In this document: positions 44,916 through 57,341 of the stretch, in pieces
How positions within the stretch are numbered: the first letter of the stretch is position 1
How the letters are laid out: the number at the start of each line of letters is the position of its first letter
NCBI GenBank assembly: GCA_963920765.1
Contig: OY987246.1
Coordinates: 17,108,868-17,172,867, forward strand
Length of the DNA stretch: 64,000 nt
Source: Ulota crispa
Lineage: Eukaryota; Streptophyta; Bryopsida; Orthotrichales; Orthotrichaceae
Direction: 5' to 3'
Made by a program: the position numbers and the translations under genes
Notes under the pieces: generated by a model
Database searches by the model: none
Told to the model about the DNA's origin: nothing
The model's input: the letters and a program-made list of their open reading frames with translations, nothing else

Positions 44916-44935
44916 AATTGATGTAATGACAGTAC

Positions 44936-47900
44936 TCACCTTCCTGGAGGATTTGTGGCAGGCTCTCGAAGACTTCTTGCGGTGCGCAACGATGTTGAGC
45001 GCCAAGCTTGGCCAGGATCCGAGTCCAGCACTTCGGCAGCAGGCTTGGGCTCGCTGTGGCGTGCTATCTTCAATGCTCCGACATCGTCTTGTTGCCAAAA
45101 CACTTCCACCATCATGCCATGTGGAGCAACCTCGGACACTGAATCTGGTATTCTCACTTCCTGAGCTCCAACAGGCACCTGCAGAAATATATTCCAATTT
45201 AGATATACAGTGGTGCTTGGTTAGCGAGCCCAAAGTGTTGACCTTATCCAAGCATTGATCATAAACAAACACTCCATTTGCATTACTTTCCCTAGTTTTA
45301 GTGGTTGCAACTTTGGTGGTGCTTTCCCACCCATGTGTTTGATACACTAACCAAACGCCTTTCTAACTAATGAGTCAAAATGGGCATTGATGAAAAGAAA
45401 ACATTGACCTTAAGCAAGCACTTGACCTTAACCAAGCTCATAATACATGTTTTGTGCAAAAGGGGAGTGGAGCTGTGATCTTATCCAATTGTTGCTCTTA
45501 CAAAGGTTGACGCTAACCAAGCACCACTAAGGTATGTACACCCAAAAGTGACATTTAACTTTAAATATGGTAATTGGGAGGGTGTTTTGAGAATCTAATG
45601 GCATGGGCTTGTTAGGAAATGGCTGCACATTCAAGGAAAATTGTCTTTGGAATTTTTTGAGATCATTTGAATAAAATATGAATTGTTGAAGGCAACTCCC
45701 TAGACTTACCTATTGTAGACACTAGACTCTTGAAAATGCGACAACAAAAAGATCATGTCACACTTAATCATAAACCGCCACCTACACAATTTTTGTTTCC
45801 TTGTGTCAACTTGAGTGTCTAATTTGGGTGCATGTGTGTCTTGTTTGGGTGCAAAAATGCTTACTATTAGGTTTAATTTTAGATGTCACTAAACGGCTGG
45901 TGTTACTAATGGGTATACATACCGTATACTTGCAATTGAGTAAAGTAATACCTACATAGCGAACTTAACATTAAAGCAAACGAGCTTATTACCTTTAAGG
46001 TTTTCCCATTCACAGTTAACTTTTCAAACCGGCCTTCTGCAGCAGCGTTTTCCAAATCAGCCTGCCTGGATATGGTCAGGAAGACTTCCTCCAAGGTCGT
46101 CAGGCCTAATTGCAGGTCGGATACCCCGAGCTCAGACTTTCTAGCTTCCAACAGCTTGAAGAAACCCTGCGCAAAAGGTCTCGTGATCATCAAATAAACT
46201 CCTTGAGAAAATCAAAGAACGATTGTTCCTTTCTCAAAAGGAAAATTGAGGTGATTTGTCAAGCAAGGGGAACGATCAAGTTACCGGCAGTTGCGGTTCC
46301 TTCTCTCGAGGTACTATAAATGTGATGTACGCCTTGTTCTCATCACTCGGAACGAGACCCAGTTGCTGCACAGACAACAGATTGCTCAGCCTCAAAAGCA
46401 ACAATTTCAATCAACAACGACATTGCAAGCAACATCTGTGCGGTGACCTGTAACGATGGATGGTTTAAAAAAGGGTCTTGATACTGCCACCCCCTCCCTT
46501 ACATCATTGTTCAATTTTTAACGGTTTTTGAGATAATTTTAAAAAAAAATTAGAATTGAATATGTATCAAACCAGGTGATTTTTTGTTGGTGTTTTTCAA
46601 AATGATAAACTGCAATCCAAAATTCTGATAAGAAAAGATAATAGAGTGTCGTCTTTTCTTATGAATTTTTTTGATTACAGTCTATCATTTTGAAAAACAC
46701 CAACAAAAAATCACTTGGTTTTGTACATATCTAATTCTAATTTTTTTTTAAAAATCGTCCCCAAAAACCACTAAAAACTGAACAATGATGTAAAGGAGGG
46801 GGGTGACAGTATCAAGTCCCTTAAAAAAGCTATAAACATATGCGCAAAGAGTATCAACATACCTCTTGGAAGAAATTCTTTACTCCTGCTCGTCGGACCT
46901 CCTCCCGAGCAGCTTCACCAGGCTGCTGCAAGCCATCTTCACGCCGCACACTCACATTCACAAGGTAACCAGCACCGAACTTGGTCTTCAAGTGGATGGG
47001 CGTTCCAATGCAACGCAGCTTTCCTCTGGCCATGATCGCCACACGGTCGCCTAAGATATCCGCTTCTTCCATAGAATGCGTCGTCAACACAATGGCACGT
47101 CCCTTCTTAGAAGCCTCAATGATGTCCCACACATGTCGCCTCGTCACTGGATCCATGCCGGTTGTCTGAAAGGCAAAGATAATCACAAACATTACTCCTT
47201 CCCTCCTGACTAAGATTTTTTTTGCAAAAGCTTTGGGATCGGTGCGCATCTCAACCTTTCAGCGCCGAAGTGCAAAATCCTACCAGGTTCCATCCAAAAC
47301 CCTAAACTAGCCGTCAGAAATCTCTTAGTTAAGGTCCATATTCACCAGTTCAAGTTTCGGGTGAAAGCTTCGATCAAGTCTTAGTCTTGTTTCTTCTCCA
47401 GTTTTGACTGAAGAATTTGCAAACTAGTAGATAACCTTTCATGTAGTCAAAATGTGTTTTGAATTTTTTTGGAAGCAGGATCTTTTCTGGCTTGAAAAAC
47501 CCGACCAACTCTTTCTTTTCCACTTTTGACGGGAGAATTTGCAAACCAGAAGAAAATCTCTCATGTAGTAATAATAATGTGCATTGAATTTTTTGGAAGC
47601 AGGATCTTTTAGGGTATGAAAAAAGCCGAAGAAAGCACTTACTGGTTCGTCGAGGTAGACAATCTTGGGATCGCCGATGAGAGCAATGGCAACACTCAGT
47701 CTTCTCTTCATGCCGCCACTGTAGCTTCCTGCCCTCACGTTTGCCGCTTCCGCCAGCTTCACCTGCTCCAGGAGCTGACTACTTCCCTGTTGCCACGGGA
47801 AACAAGGAATTTTCAGCACATTTCATACAAGTAAAACCCTGAACTTCGCAATTGCTGGCATTGTAACAATCGTTCAGGAAGATGACTGTGTCTTTCAAAT

Positions 47901-50900
47901 GCTTCAGACTTACTTCTTTGATTTCGGAAGCAGGCAAGCCCTTGATGGACCCAAACAGGTACAGATGTTCACGAGCTGTCAATGCTTCCCATAGCACATC
48001 AAACTGTTTGAAACAAAGCCATTGTCAGTAAACCATGGATTGTTCATGCAAGGTGCGTATGTCACTCTCTAGACTCAATTACTTTATACCATCCAAAATT
48101 CACAGAAAATTCTAGTTCTACCAGAAACTCCGTTTTAAATACTCAAAGAGTGGGTTCATGTACCTGAGGGCAAACACCCATGTTCTTGCGTATGTTGGAA
48201 ACACCGGCAGTGCTTCTGATGGAATCTCCATACACCATAGCTGCCACATATTAAAAAAAGGGAGGGCGATATCAATAAAAACCCGTGGAACTGGTTGTAA
48301 AGGAATGTTGACACTAGGAAATCAGCAAACACGAAAAATCCTAAGTAGGGTTAGTGAGTTTCAGAGATTTGAAAGAATCTTACCGTCACCAGCTGACGTA
48401 GGGATAGTACCAGTAAGGCAATTGATAGTGGTAGTCTTGCCTGCAATGGTAACATGTCAAATTAGGTTTCGGGTTTAGTATGGAACTCCGAGATATTCCA
48501 AATTTAACAGATGGAAAGAGAAAAATAGTGGATACGGAAAGTTGGAAACCAAAGGAAAACGGGGATAATTACCTGCACCATTAGGACCCAGCAAGCAAAA
48601 CAGCTTGTCTTTTTCAATATTGAACCAAGACCCCTGCAACAACAGAAAAAAAAACAAACAAATCAATAGCAAGCATCGAAATCAGTAATGGAAAAACCAA
48701 GGGCTGTAAAAGTAGGAATTTGCCAAAGGAAAAAGAAGTGGAGCAAAACCTTGACGGCGTGATACGGCTTAGTCGACTTCCACCGACATCCTTTACATTT
48801 GTGCGACCCAGGATAGGTTTTCACCAGCCCTTGCACGTGTACTGCAACATTCGGATCCTGCAATTCCATAAAAAACACCAATTCCTTGATTAGCCGTGAC
48901 TTTTAAAAAGTGGGTAAATTCTGATCCCTCGGTTTTTACACAGTTTTAACCAACAGTTGTACCAGATGTGCATTACAGGAGAAGAGCAAGCAGCACATTA
49001 CCATGTATCCGTCCTGCTTCTGCTCTTTGACAAGAGCAGATTCAGTTGCAACATCTGGGTCGTCAAGTTCCTCAGGCGGAGGAGGGGGAAGAGATCCACC
49101 GCAGCTGCAGCAGCGGCCACCTAAGGTACAAAAATACCACTTTTTAGAATAAAAAAGCAACGTTTGAGTAATCCAGACTTTTGTAAAGCACACAACGTTG
49201 AGCAAGATCTTGGATCTGCAAGGAAATAGTGCCGCATATGGAAAAAACAAAAAAACGAAAAAAAAACAGGGGTTGAGTTAGTAAATGTGAATTACCTTCA
49301 AAAAGTTTCACCCCCTTTCCACGCCAATAGTTTGGGGATAGGAAATAGAAGCAGGGCTTACGCACTCCGTTGACATCGGGAAATACGTTGTCGAAGTAGA
49401 TTGCCAGCAAGAACCACAAGAAGAAGGTGGCAAGTAACCAGCCAAAGATATCATTCTACATGCCAAAAACACCACAGTTTTTAGTTTTAAAATTTAGATA
49501 AAATAAGAATCTCAGCCACTTGGCTAATGAGTAATTATAACAACTAAGCAAAAGTATTGAAAAGAAATTAACCATTGAAGTGATAGATAGAGTACTTGAG
49601 GAGGAGAATTTTTACCATGGTCAAAACACAGTCGTCACTACGGTAGGAACATTTGGACCGGTCCTTCCATTGGATTCCAGGGTCTTGTGCAGTCGACGTG
49701 GCAAGTCCCAGATAATTAAGAGCAGCTGCGAACACATTAGGTGGAAAAAAAGACCAAATGGCTCGGAGCCCAGTCGAGAATTTCTTGTCATAAGGGAAAC
49801 CGAAAATAGTCACAAGCTGCACAAGCAAAAAATTCCTCAGTCAGATACATCTTCAAAAGCTCCTAACTAACCACTCTCTCAAAAACAAAATTGCACATAA
49901 AAGCTGTTTTCATGGCTTCTAACACACAAACAAACACGATTTGAATGCAGAACTTTGATGTTTGTTTGTAAAATGAACCTGTGTCAGGAAACCGATGATG
50001 AAGACAAAGAAACCAACGTTCGTGGCCGAGGTAGACTTGCTAACAAACGTGGAGACCATGAAAGCCAAACCAATCTGCAGTCAACAAGAACCAGAAAAAA
50101 AGAGCAACATTTCAATACAGAAAACAGGTACCCACTAAACATGGTTTTCCAGCAAAATTAGACTTTTCAACAACGCCATAAGGAAATTGAGCACAAAAGG
50201 CAAAGATAAGCATGATGCAATTCATAAAGAGACCTTGAAATTCGTAAATAAGCCTCCTAAGAAATCACCTCCTTTGACCAACTTGCAAGATGCCACTAGT
50301 GCTAGACAAAAACTACTAATTTGCAATCCTTCCAATAATTTCAAGTGTGGAGATCTCTTCAAATTTGACCTACTTGGGTGCTATCTCCTCATTCCACATT
50401 ACCCTATGATTAAATCTCTCTAAAACAACTTAAAGGCTAATGCTACCAAAAAAGTCTCGTTTTTGGATGTTTCCAAATAACACGATAAGCAGAAAAGATC
50501 AATCCTTGGGAACGTAGGCAATAGTGCAATCTTGGGGAATGCCTAGGCAAAAGTGCAATCTTGAGGGAGAGAGGGTTTTCTTACCATGTTGAGCTGGAAC
50601 AAGAAAAAGAGGAAGAAGAGGATGCCGAAATTGTTGTTGATGAAGAAGTAGAACTGGAACATCATGCCGAACAGGACAAGGAGGAGAGACGACACCAGCA
50701 CCAGCACCACCTCCCAAACCAGCCACGTAAGCCAGTAGGCAGAATCAATGAGTCCCATGGTGGACATCATCTGCATCACCAGGACCAACACAGTCGCTAA
50801 ACAAATCAAACTCTCGACATCGCCATCATCCAAAAAAACCGAATCTTCACCACTCAACTTCTTATCTTCTTCAAAACTTTCAGCAAAAACAGGTTCTTCA

Positions 50901-52477
50901 CCGTGAGAAGCTCAACGCACCTGTCTCAACCGGAGTTCTTTCTCCGCCACCAAGTTACTAAGCTGAATGACAAAACCAAACATTGTCGCTGCCAGCAGAA
51001 ACGCAGGTCCCACTGTCCCCACTACCGAAACTGCGTTAATGGCTGGATGTGCAAACTGCGTGAACCCCACCTTCCACTCGAGATTCGCATCTGCCACCCC
51101 CACAACAAATAAAGGTACAACTTTGTAAAAACCCCCAAAACTCCATGTGCACTAACTTCACCCTGAAAAACCCTTATTTCAAAATTACAACTTTCAGTAT
51201 TTTTACCCATGATTAGGGCAAAAGCAGGTTTCAAAGGAGCGCCAAACCCTAATTTACTGGGTCGTTACCTCCAGACACAAGCCGGGCAATCTCACGCTCA
51301 GCAGCAACTTGCAAAGGAATCTGATACGTAAAATTGGGATCTTCATAACGCCCATGATCTCCCGTTGCAGTCGAATTGGTCTGGATACCGTAAGCTATGG
51401 TGGTGCCGCGCTCTTCGAAGTACAAAGCGCCCGTGGTGGTCATGGGATTCGCCAGAAGCCACTCATCCGACTGCTCCGTCGTATCAAAATGCAGAATCTG
51501 CAGCACCGAATCATGTCAAAAAAACAGGGTAAGACGACCAAACTATTTGCTTCGAGTTGTGAAAACTGGAACAACGCTATTTTGTGAGCGTAAAACGGTG
51601 AGAGCCATGAGTACTGAGCCAAGATTTTGTAAACGGGAACTGATTCTGAGCTCAAAATTAATGAAAAAACTAAAATAAACAACAACTTTTCAAGAGATGA
51701 AAGTTTAAAATGCACGAATTACAGGGCTCTATGTACACATGTGAACTTTAATACTTTTGGCAGAAAAAGTCCAAGCTCACGGCTCACAGATCACGGATCC
51801 TGCTCATTGTTTGCGTTTTTTGCTGTCAGGTTTGGATTTCGTACCTTGGAAGGTGGAATGGGGCGGCCGGGGTTGTTTTGCCGGATGTTGCTCACCAACT
51901 GAAGCAGGCGAGGGGTTTGGGACCCAATCCAGATGAAATCTCTGCACGCCGGCTTGATGTAGAAGCCATTTTCGCAAGCCGGAATGGCAGGTACGATTGC
52001 TGGTGTTGGGTTAAACAGGTTCTTGTAGTTTGTCGTGCCTCGTTGCAACGCTTTGTTGGAGAGGTCCACGCAAAAGATGAGGAAGATGAAGAACAGCGAG
52101 GATCCCAGCTGAAGCACTGCAACAAAACATAAATAATCAGTAAAAAAAGCTTGAAAAATTCCTCAGCTGTTAAGCTTTTTCAAAGAGGACTCAGAACTCA
52201 AGAACCAAATTTTTCTCAACAAACACGAGTTTTTGAATCGGTTGCAAAGGAATTAGGGCAAAGCTTAGTTCCAGAGTGGTTGACGAGACAGTTCAATCTG
52301 ATATGTGGGTTCAGTCTGGTGGTGGGGGTTTTTACCTGTAGCACGCAAATTGCGTCGGGACAAGAGAAAATTCTTGTAGAAAAGGGCCTTGCATTGCTGC
52401 ACAAAGTTCGAAAACCCAGATTTCGTATGCGACGGCGGGGTCGACTTCGGAGTAAACGACGTCAACTCCTCCGCCAT
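44936..52477 (-). CDS. ABCA: Half-size ABCA-subfamily ABC transporter, 19 exons
   Basis: Membrane ATPase of the plant ATH-type ABCA group (one membrane domain then one ATP-binding domain), generally linked to lipid transport. Exons on the minus strand: 52477-52336, 52116-51845, 51497-51269, 51090-50921, 50770-50585, 50074-49979, 49816-49616, 49455-49296, 49120-49002, 48857-48750, 48633-48573, 48440-48384, 48240-48164, 48003-47914, 47786-47643, 47165-46863, 46365-46285, 46166-45993, 45178-44936. Phases join into 970 codons plus TGA, the usual length. One membrane helix lies just after exon 1, then a large loop, then helices in exons 4-8. Walker A GPNGAGKT at 577-584 spans the exon 11/12 junction. 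Q-loop Gln 626, signature YSGGMKRR at 678, Walker B IVYLDEP near 699-704 and switch His 734 are all present, so ATPase activity is expected. The C-terminal VPVGAQEVRIP and MVEVFWQQD are family-typical. The TGA overlaps a perfect splice donor, so the last residues could differ. Confidence 0.94.
46465..46829. mobile_element. Foldback element, TCTTGATACT family, in ABCA intron 16
   Basis: Ends TTAAAAAAGGGTCTTGATAC and, inverted on the right, TTTTTTAAGGGACTTGATAC; arms of about 170 bp. It starts about 34 bp after the donor of ABCA exon 16 and fills most of that intron. Confidence 0.8.
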
Positions 52478-52938
52478 TGCTACGTGAAATTTTGCTCAAA
52501 CTCAATCTTCACAGTTTGGAATTTCTTTCTGAAGAAACAAAATGCTCTAGCAAATGCGTGCAGGGGTCGCAGAGATCCACCCAACTTGGAATCTCTCGGA
52601 ATCTGCACTCGGCACTCCCTCTTCGAATCCAAAACCCAGGGATTCAAAATTACGAATCGTTCACTTATAAACACAGAAGTTCAACAGGCAGGAATCCCAA
52701 ACACACAATGCTCGCAATCTGCACCGCCTCGCCACCTCGTCTCGGACTTTGAATTCGGGGATTCAAACCCACGCGAGACGCAGAACGGACTTGGACAAGC
52801 GGAGAGTCCAAGACCAGGGATTCAAAAATCCCGCTACCGACTACGTGGGAGCACCATCCAAGGTGACGAAACCCAACACTTTTGAACACCGCAGAGTGGC
52901 TGGCAGTGACGTGAGACGCACGGTTGTGGGTGTGGTGT

Positions 52939-52960
52939 GGCAACTGGGCCTGATATAATA
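52939..52960 (-). promoter_or_regulatory. Candidate ABCA core promoter
   Basis: On the minus strand TTATTATATC followed by GGCCCA lies about 460 bp before the ABCA ATG. It is a possible TATA box with an adjacent site-II-like GGCCCA. The distance would imply a long leader. This is the best candidate seen but is unproven. Confidence 0.25.
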
Positions 52961-54071
52961 ACAGAGCTACGTCCGAGGTGGGGATGGGCATGGGAACAGT
53001 AACAGTGCAAGAATGCGGAGAATGGGGAGAAAGGGAGACGGGGAAGGAGGGAGGAAGGGGTGTGAATTTTTGCAGACAAGAGAGGGGGAATTGGACGCGC
53101 AGGGCTCATATTACTGCACATACTTCGATGTGGGGCCAGGGTGGAAAAGCACCTTTTTTCACCCACCACAAAATTTGAGAGTTTCGATCTTTACCATCTG
53201 GAGATTGAAATTGAAATTGAGAATTTTGAATTCATATTTGGATTCAAAGACCCTTCTTGAGTTTGGGACCCTGGAGTAGTAGGGTACAATAGGGGTTTCA
53301 AGCATAAAATTTGGCTTTTGAACTTCTCACCTCACACGATCTCCGCTCACTGGTGAATTGTTTTTGTTCCCTTGCACATGCAAAGTCTGAGACACCCGTG
53401 AATTTGCGGAAGTTTCTGCAGTTTGAGGACGCAGGTGAATGAGCCTTGCAAAACCACAAAAGTCCAAAGGTGAGTCACCTCATGATTCACTTACAGATGT
53501 GAATCTGCGAGTGAGTCACCTGAAGAAACTTAAGTTTGAAGACCCCTAATTGAACAACAAAAAATAGGAAAAGTGCAAATTATTACTATTATCCTTCCAA
53601 AGTTTTTCAGCCCTGGTCCCGCATCGACGTATGTGCAGTAAACCGAGTCGACGCGCTGGAATTTGATAGCGGGTGTGGGCACCTTCGAGCTAGTGTCCTG
53701 TGAAGGTGTTCGGATGAAGGCAGTCGGGTTCGGCGGAGGTTCGTGTGCACTGGTGGCCGACGTGTCAGTTCAGCTGACCATTGCGAATCCGTTGCTATGG
53801 ATTCCGCATCCTTGTTTCGGAGAAAACTTCAGAGAAGACTTCGGAGAAAGAGAAACTCGTTCGTGCTTGCTGCCAGTGCAACGAAATCACCGACTGCAGT
53901 CTTCGTCCGCTTGCTAGTTCCCGCCACGAATGCCGCTTTGTGAAGAAGATTGTGGACCTTTGGGTTTAATGATGGGCTCTGGAGTCTGGACCACACGACG
54001 AGACTGACGCCCTTTGGACCCATGAGGTAGGAAGTCGTGGACCAAATGGGGAGGAGGTCTTGGACCAAAGG
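52961..54071. other. GC-rich region upstream of ABCA, no gene recognised
   Basis: Overlapping short frames on both strands reflect base composition. Short repeats of CAGGTGAATGAGCC and GTGAGTCACCT occur at 53430-53525. Confidence 0.35.
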
Positions 54072-54079
54072 GAGAGGAG

Positions 54080-54519
54080 CAGGGTTTTTTTTTTTTGGTT
54101 TTTTGACCAATGCTTGTGTGGCATTTTTTGAAAATGATTTGTTGCTTGCGGGCTCCATCCTTGTTTTGTTTGGAGTTGAAATTGAAGGTGGTCTCTATGT
54201 ATGGACTTTTGTAGCATGATGGGATTTTTTTGTAAGCTAAAAGTATTCATTGATCTTTTTTTGAAAATACCCAAATAAACATTGGCATTACTTAATTATT
54301 GCATGGAATTGGATTAGGCAACACCTCAAAAAAATTTGAAATTAGGTATCAATTTTTAACTTGATAATAATTTTGTGAAAGCCTAGGCTACAATGCAATT
54401 TTCATTATTTCAATCTGGCATTTTTTGAATTCTTTTCCCCCTTTTTTTCCTATAGGCTTGAAGCTCACCTTTTTTTTTTTATGCAATTGGACCTTAAAGT
54501 GCCCAAAAAAAAAACACTG
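54080..54519. mobile_element. hAT-like MITE, second copy
   Basis: Ends CAGGGTTTTTTTTTTTTGG and, inverted on the right, CAGTGTTTTTTTTTTGGGC. Flanks GAGAGGAG and AGGAGGAG match at 6 of 8. It interrupts short tandem units containing TTGGACCAAAGGG (about 54038-54075 and 54528-54545). Confidence 0.72.
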
Positions 54520-54545
54520 AGGAGGAGATCTTGGACCAAAGGGGG

Positions 54546-55372
54546 AGCACGCAACTTTTTTTGGTTTTTTTGGTAGGTCAAGCAACGTCACTCAAGGATG
54601 CAAGCAAGTAATGAAACAATGGACATAATTGTGCATGTGTGCATTTTCATCCATTAAAATCTAGGGGAACATCTTGAAGTTTGCCATATTTGAATAGATA
54701 CCCTTGCTTTTTCAGAAATTCAAACATTGCACAAATACCCTTGGATCATAATGTTTAGGTATTTGTTTTGTTATGCACGCTACGTCTTTCATGACCAATA
54801 TTAAAGTAAGGAGTGCGATAGAACTCTTTGTAATTATAAGCAAGGAGATCTTAAGAAAAAAGCTACAAAAATAAATTGGAGTTATAGTTTGTCAAAAAAA
54901 TGTTAAAATAGCACCCAAAATCAACCACTATTTCACATTTGATGGTCAAATGTTTGTTGGTTTATGGTGTCTTACACTATAAAATACACATTGGCAAGGG
55001 GATTTGTTTTGGATAGAATCATCCATGTGTGCAAGTTTGTTCATCAAATCAGCTACTATTAATGGATTTCATACAAAGTTTGGTGGATTATCTTATACCA
55101 CACATGCCAATGACCAATCACACATGCTCTAATTTCTTGGTATACGAGGTCCAGAACGTGTTGAAGTGCATAGAAATGGTAGGTTTTTTTTATAGCTTTA
55201 CCTTGGTACAAAACTGATATTTCTCATTTTCAACCAGCTTATCACGTATCTGCACCCAATACTTACCCTATTTGCTATAATTAGACAGTTTGAGAATCTA
55301 GCAAATTCTAATCTTGTTGTTTAAAATTTCAACCAATATTTTTTTTGCATTCTTACGGTCTCACCAGCTACT
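54546..55372. other. No gene recognised; decayed TIR fragment
   Basis: 54662-54760 resembles one arm of the element at 8826-9303. The rest is featureless AT-rich DNA. Confidence 0.4.
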
Positions 55373-55700
55373 AATGTAGGAGGCTCATGAATGGACCATC
55401 TAAGGGCTGAAACTAAATTTTGGGGAGGTGAAACTTCTAGAACTATTTTTCAGTAAATTTTCTTTGAGAGACAAGAAGAATTGACATCTAATCCAAGTTG
55501 TTTCATATTTTTTGGAGCATTTTGGAATTAGTTATAAAATTTTGAAGTGAAAAGGCCATAGGACTCTAAAACAGTTCATCTTCTCAAATGTACACCGCTT
55601 GTACATTTTTGAAACATATGAAAAACAGCATGTACACATGAAATACATTTAAGAAGGTGGACCATTTTTGAGCATGAGCCAAATATGAACCTCCTACCTT
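55373..55700. mobile_element. MITE, AAGGTAGGAG terminus family
   Basis: Ends AATGTAGGAGGCTCATG and, inverted on the right, AAGGTAGGAGGTTCATA. The interior (TTTTGGGGAGGTGAAACTTC, TTTCAGTAAATTTTC) is shared with 57014-57341 and with 11484-11694. No clean target duplication is visible. Confidence 0.7.
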
Positions 55701-55801
55701 AATGCACCAATTGCAAGATCTCCCAAAACAGTGACAGGAACCAAAAGAAATGGCCAATCGTTAGATCTTGTCTAGTTACAAACACAATTCAAGCTTTAAA
55801 A

Positions 55802-55936
55802 GACTAGAAGAAAAAAATGTCCTAAATGATTAGTCCATAAAAATTACAAGTACAAGTGCACAATGACTAAATTACAAATACTTAGGACATTTACAATTGT
55901 TTAGGATCCGTTATTTATTGTGCATTTTCTTCTAGT
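55802..55936. mobile_element. CACTA-like hairpin MITE
   Basis: Ends GACTAGAAGAAAAAAATG and, inverted on the right, CACTAGAAGAAAATGC. The interior pairs through CCTAAATGATTAG and TTGTTTAGGATCC only loosely. Confidence 0.6.
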
Positions 55937-57013
55937 GAAACCAACCAAGGGATTTGACGAATTCTTTCATTTTTTTTTCACGTAATTTTTTCTTTGTATT
56001 TTGGAAACCAGTGTCAAAATGAGGTATGCCTTCTGCCAATAATTTGCCCAAAACAATTCCATGTTTGGGGCTTTTCCAACGGGAATAAACCACATACCAA
56101 CGTTTGAGAAGATTTTGAGCGTCACCAGCTATGATTTCAAATTTCCTAGTCTCAACTCTCATTTGGATATAAGGTAGGTAGCTGGAATTGTGCCCCCTCA
56201 CAAATAATGCATCCCATAAGTAGCCCAAGAATGGATATGAGATGGTTCTTAAATGGACTGTTCTTAGTCTTAAAAGAAAAGGTGTTATTATTGCAAGAGC
56301 CAATCATACTTCTTGATTTCACTTCATCACTTTACACTTTGCAGCGGGAACTGTTTATGGAAAACTTGAAATCACAAAACAGGTACCTACTATAAAAAAA
56401 ATTTGAAAATTCATCAACAATTCAACAATGCTTTAAAAAATATGTAAGAAATTGTCTTACATTTAGCATCCATTTCTCTTTGTCTGAAAATTAAACAAAA
56501 ATCTTCATATCTTGAAAAGACCATGAAAAAGCAGATCAACTCTTAAATTGTTGCTTTTTGAGCTACCTACCTTACCCTAGCATGCACCGGATATTTTCCT
56601 TAATTATCGAACATGTTATGGTTAGTTTTTATCAGAAAAGCGGACCAGATTTTTTCCGGTACATTCAAGTTTCAACCAATTTGCTTTTGCCATTTCAACC
56701 GGCTGACATTGTACTTCGTATTGATAGCCGGTTCTTCCCGATCATTGCCAAGAACTTTTCAAAGCGCAGCATGGAGTGAAGAAAGTGTTGTCTACTCCGA
56801 AATGCAACTTCCAGGCGGGGGGCTCTCGCCAGAGCACGACATGCACAGAAACTGCAATCGACGCACCCAAATTACCAAGTCAGCGAAATGCGTGCACGCC
56901 ATGCCGTCGCTCCGATGCACGGCGGAGCGATACAGTCATCAGGTAGACACACCGTTCTCTGACCCCTCCCCAATTTCGCACCCTACTTTTGAGTGTTGAA
57001 CCCAAAGTGGAGT
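55937..57013. other. No gene recognised; one 123-codon frame
   Basis: The minus-strand frame 55932-56303 shows no recognised domain. 56620-57000 is a GC-richer island without a convincing product. Confidence 0.35.
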
Positions 57014-57341
57014 AAGGTACGAGGCTCGTAAACCAACCATCTAAGAGCTGAAACTGAATTTTGGGGAGGTGGAACTTCTTGATATATTTCTCAGTAAATT
57101 TTCTATGAAAGACAAGAGGAATTGGCATCTAACTCAAGTTATTTTGTATTTTTCATAGCAATGTGGAATTAGTTATGAAATTTTGAAGTGAAAAGATCAT
57201 AGGGCTCTAAAATGGATCACTTCCTCAAATGGACGCCCACTATACATTTCTAAAAGGCTATGAATAAGGCATGTACCTGTGGAGTTCATTTGGGAAGGTG
57301 AGCGGTATTACTGCCCTAACAGAGTTCAAACCTCTTACGTT
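57014..57341. mobile_element. MITE, AAGGTAGGAG terminus family
   Basis: Ends AAGGTACGAGGCTCG and, inverted on the right, AACGTAAGAGG. The interior is closely related to 55373-55700 in the same orientation. 328 bp. Confidence 0.7.

Noticed and set aside
55932-56303. 123-codon minus-strand frame as a gene
   Set aside because: No recognised motif, no splice context, an alternative non-ATG start is possible, and it borders a transposon hairpin.
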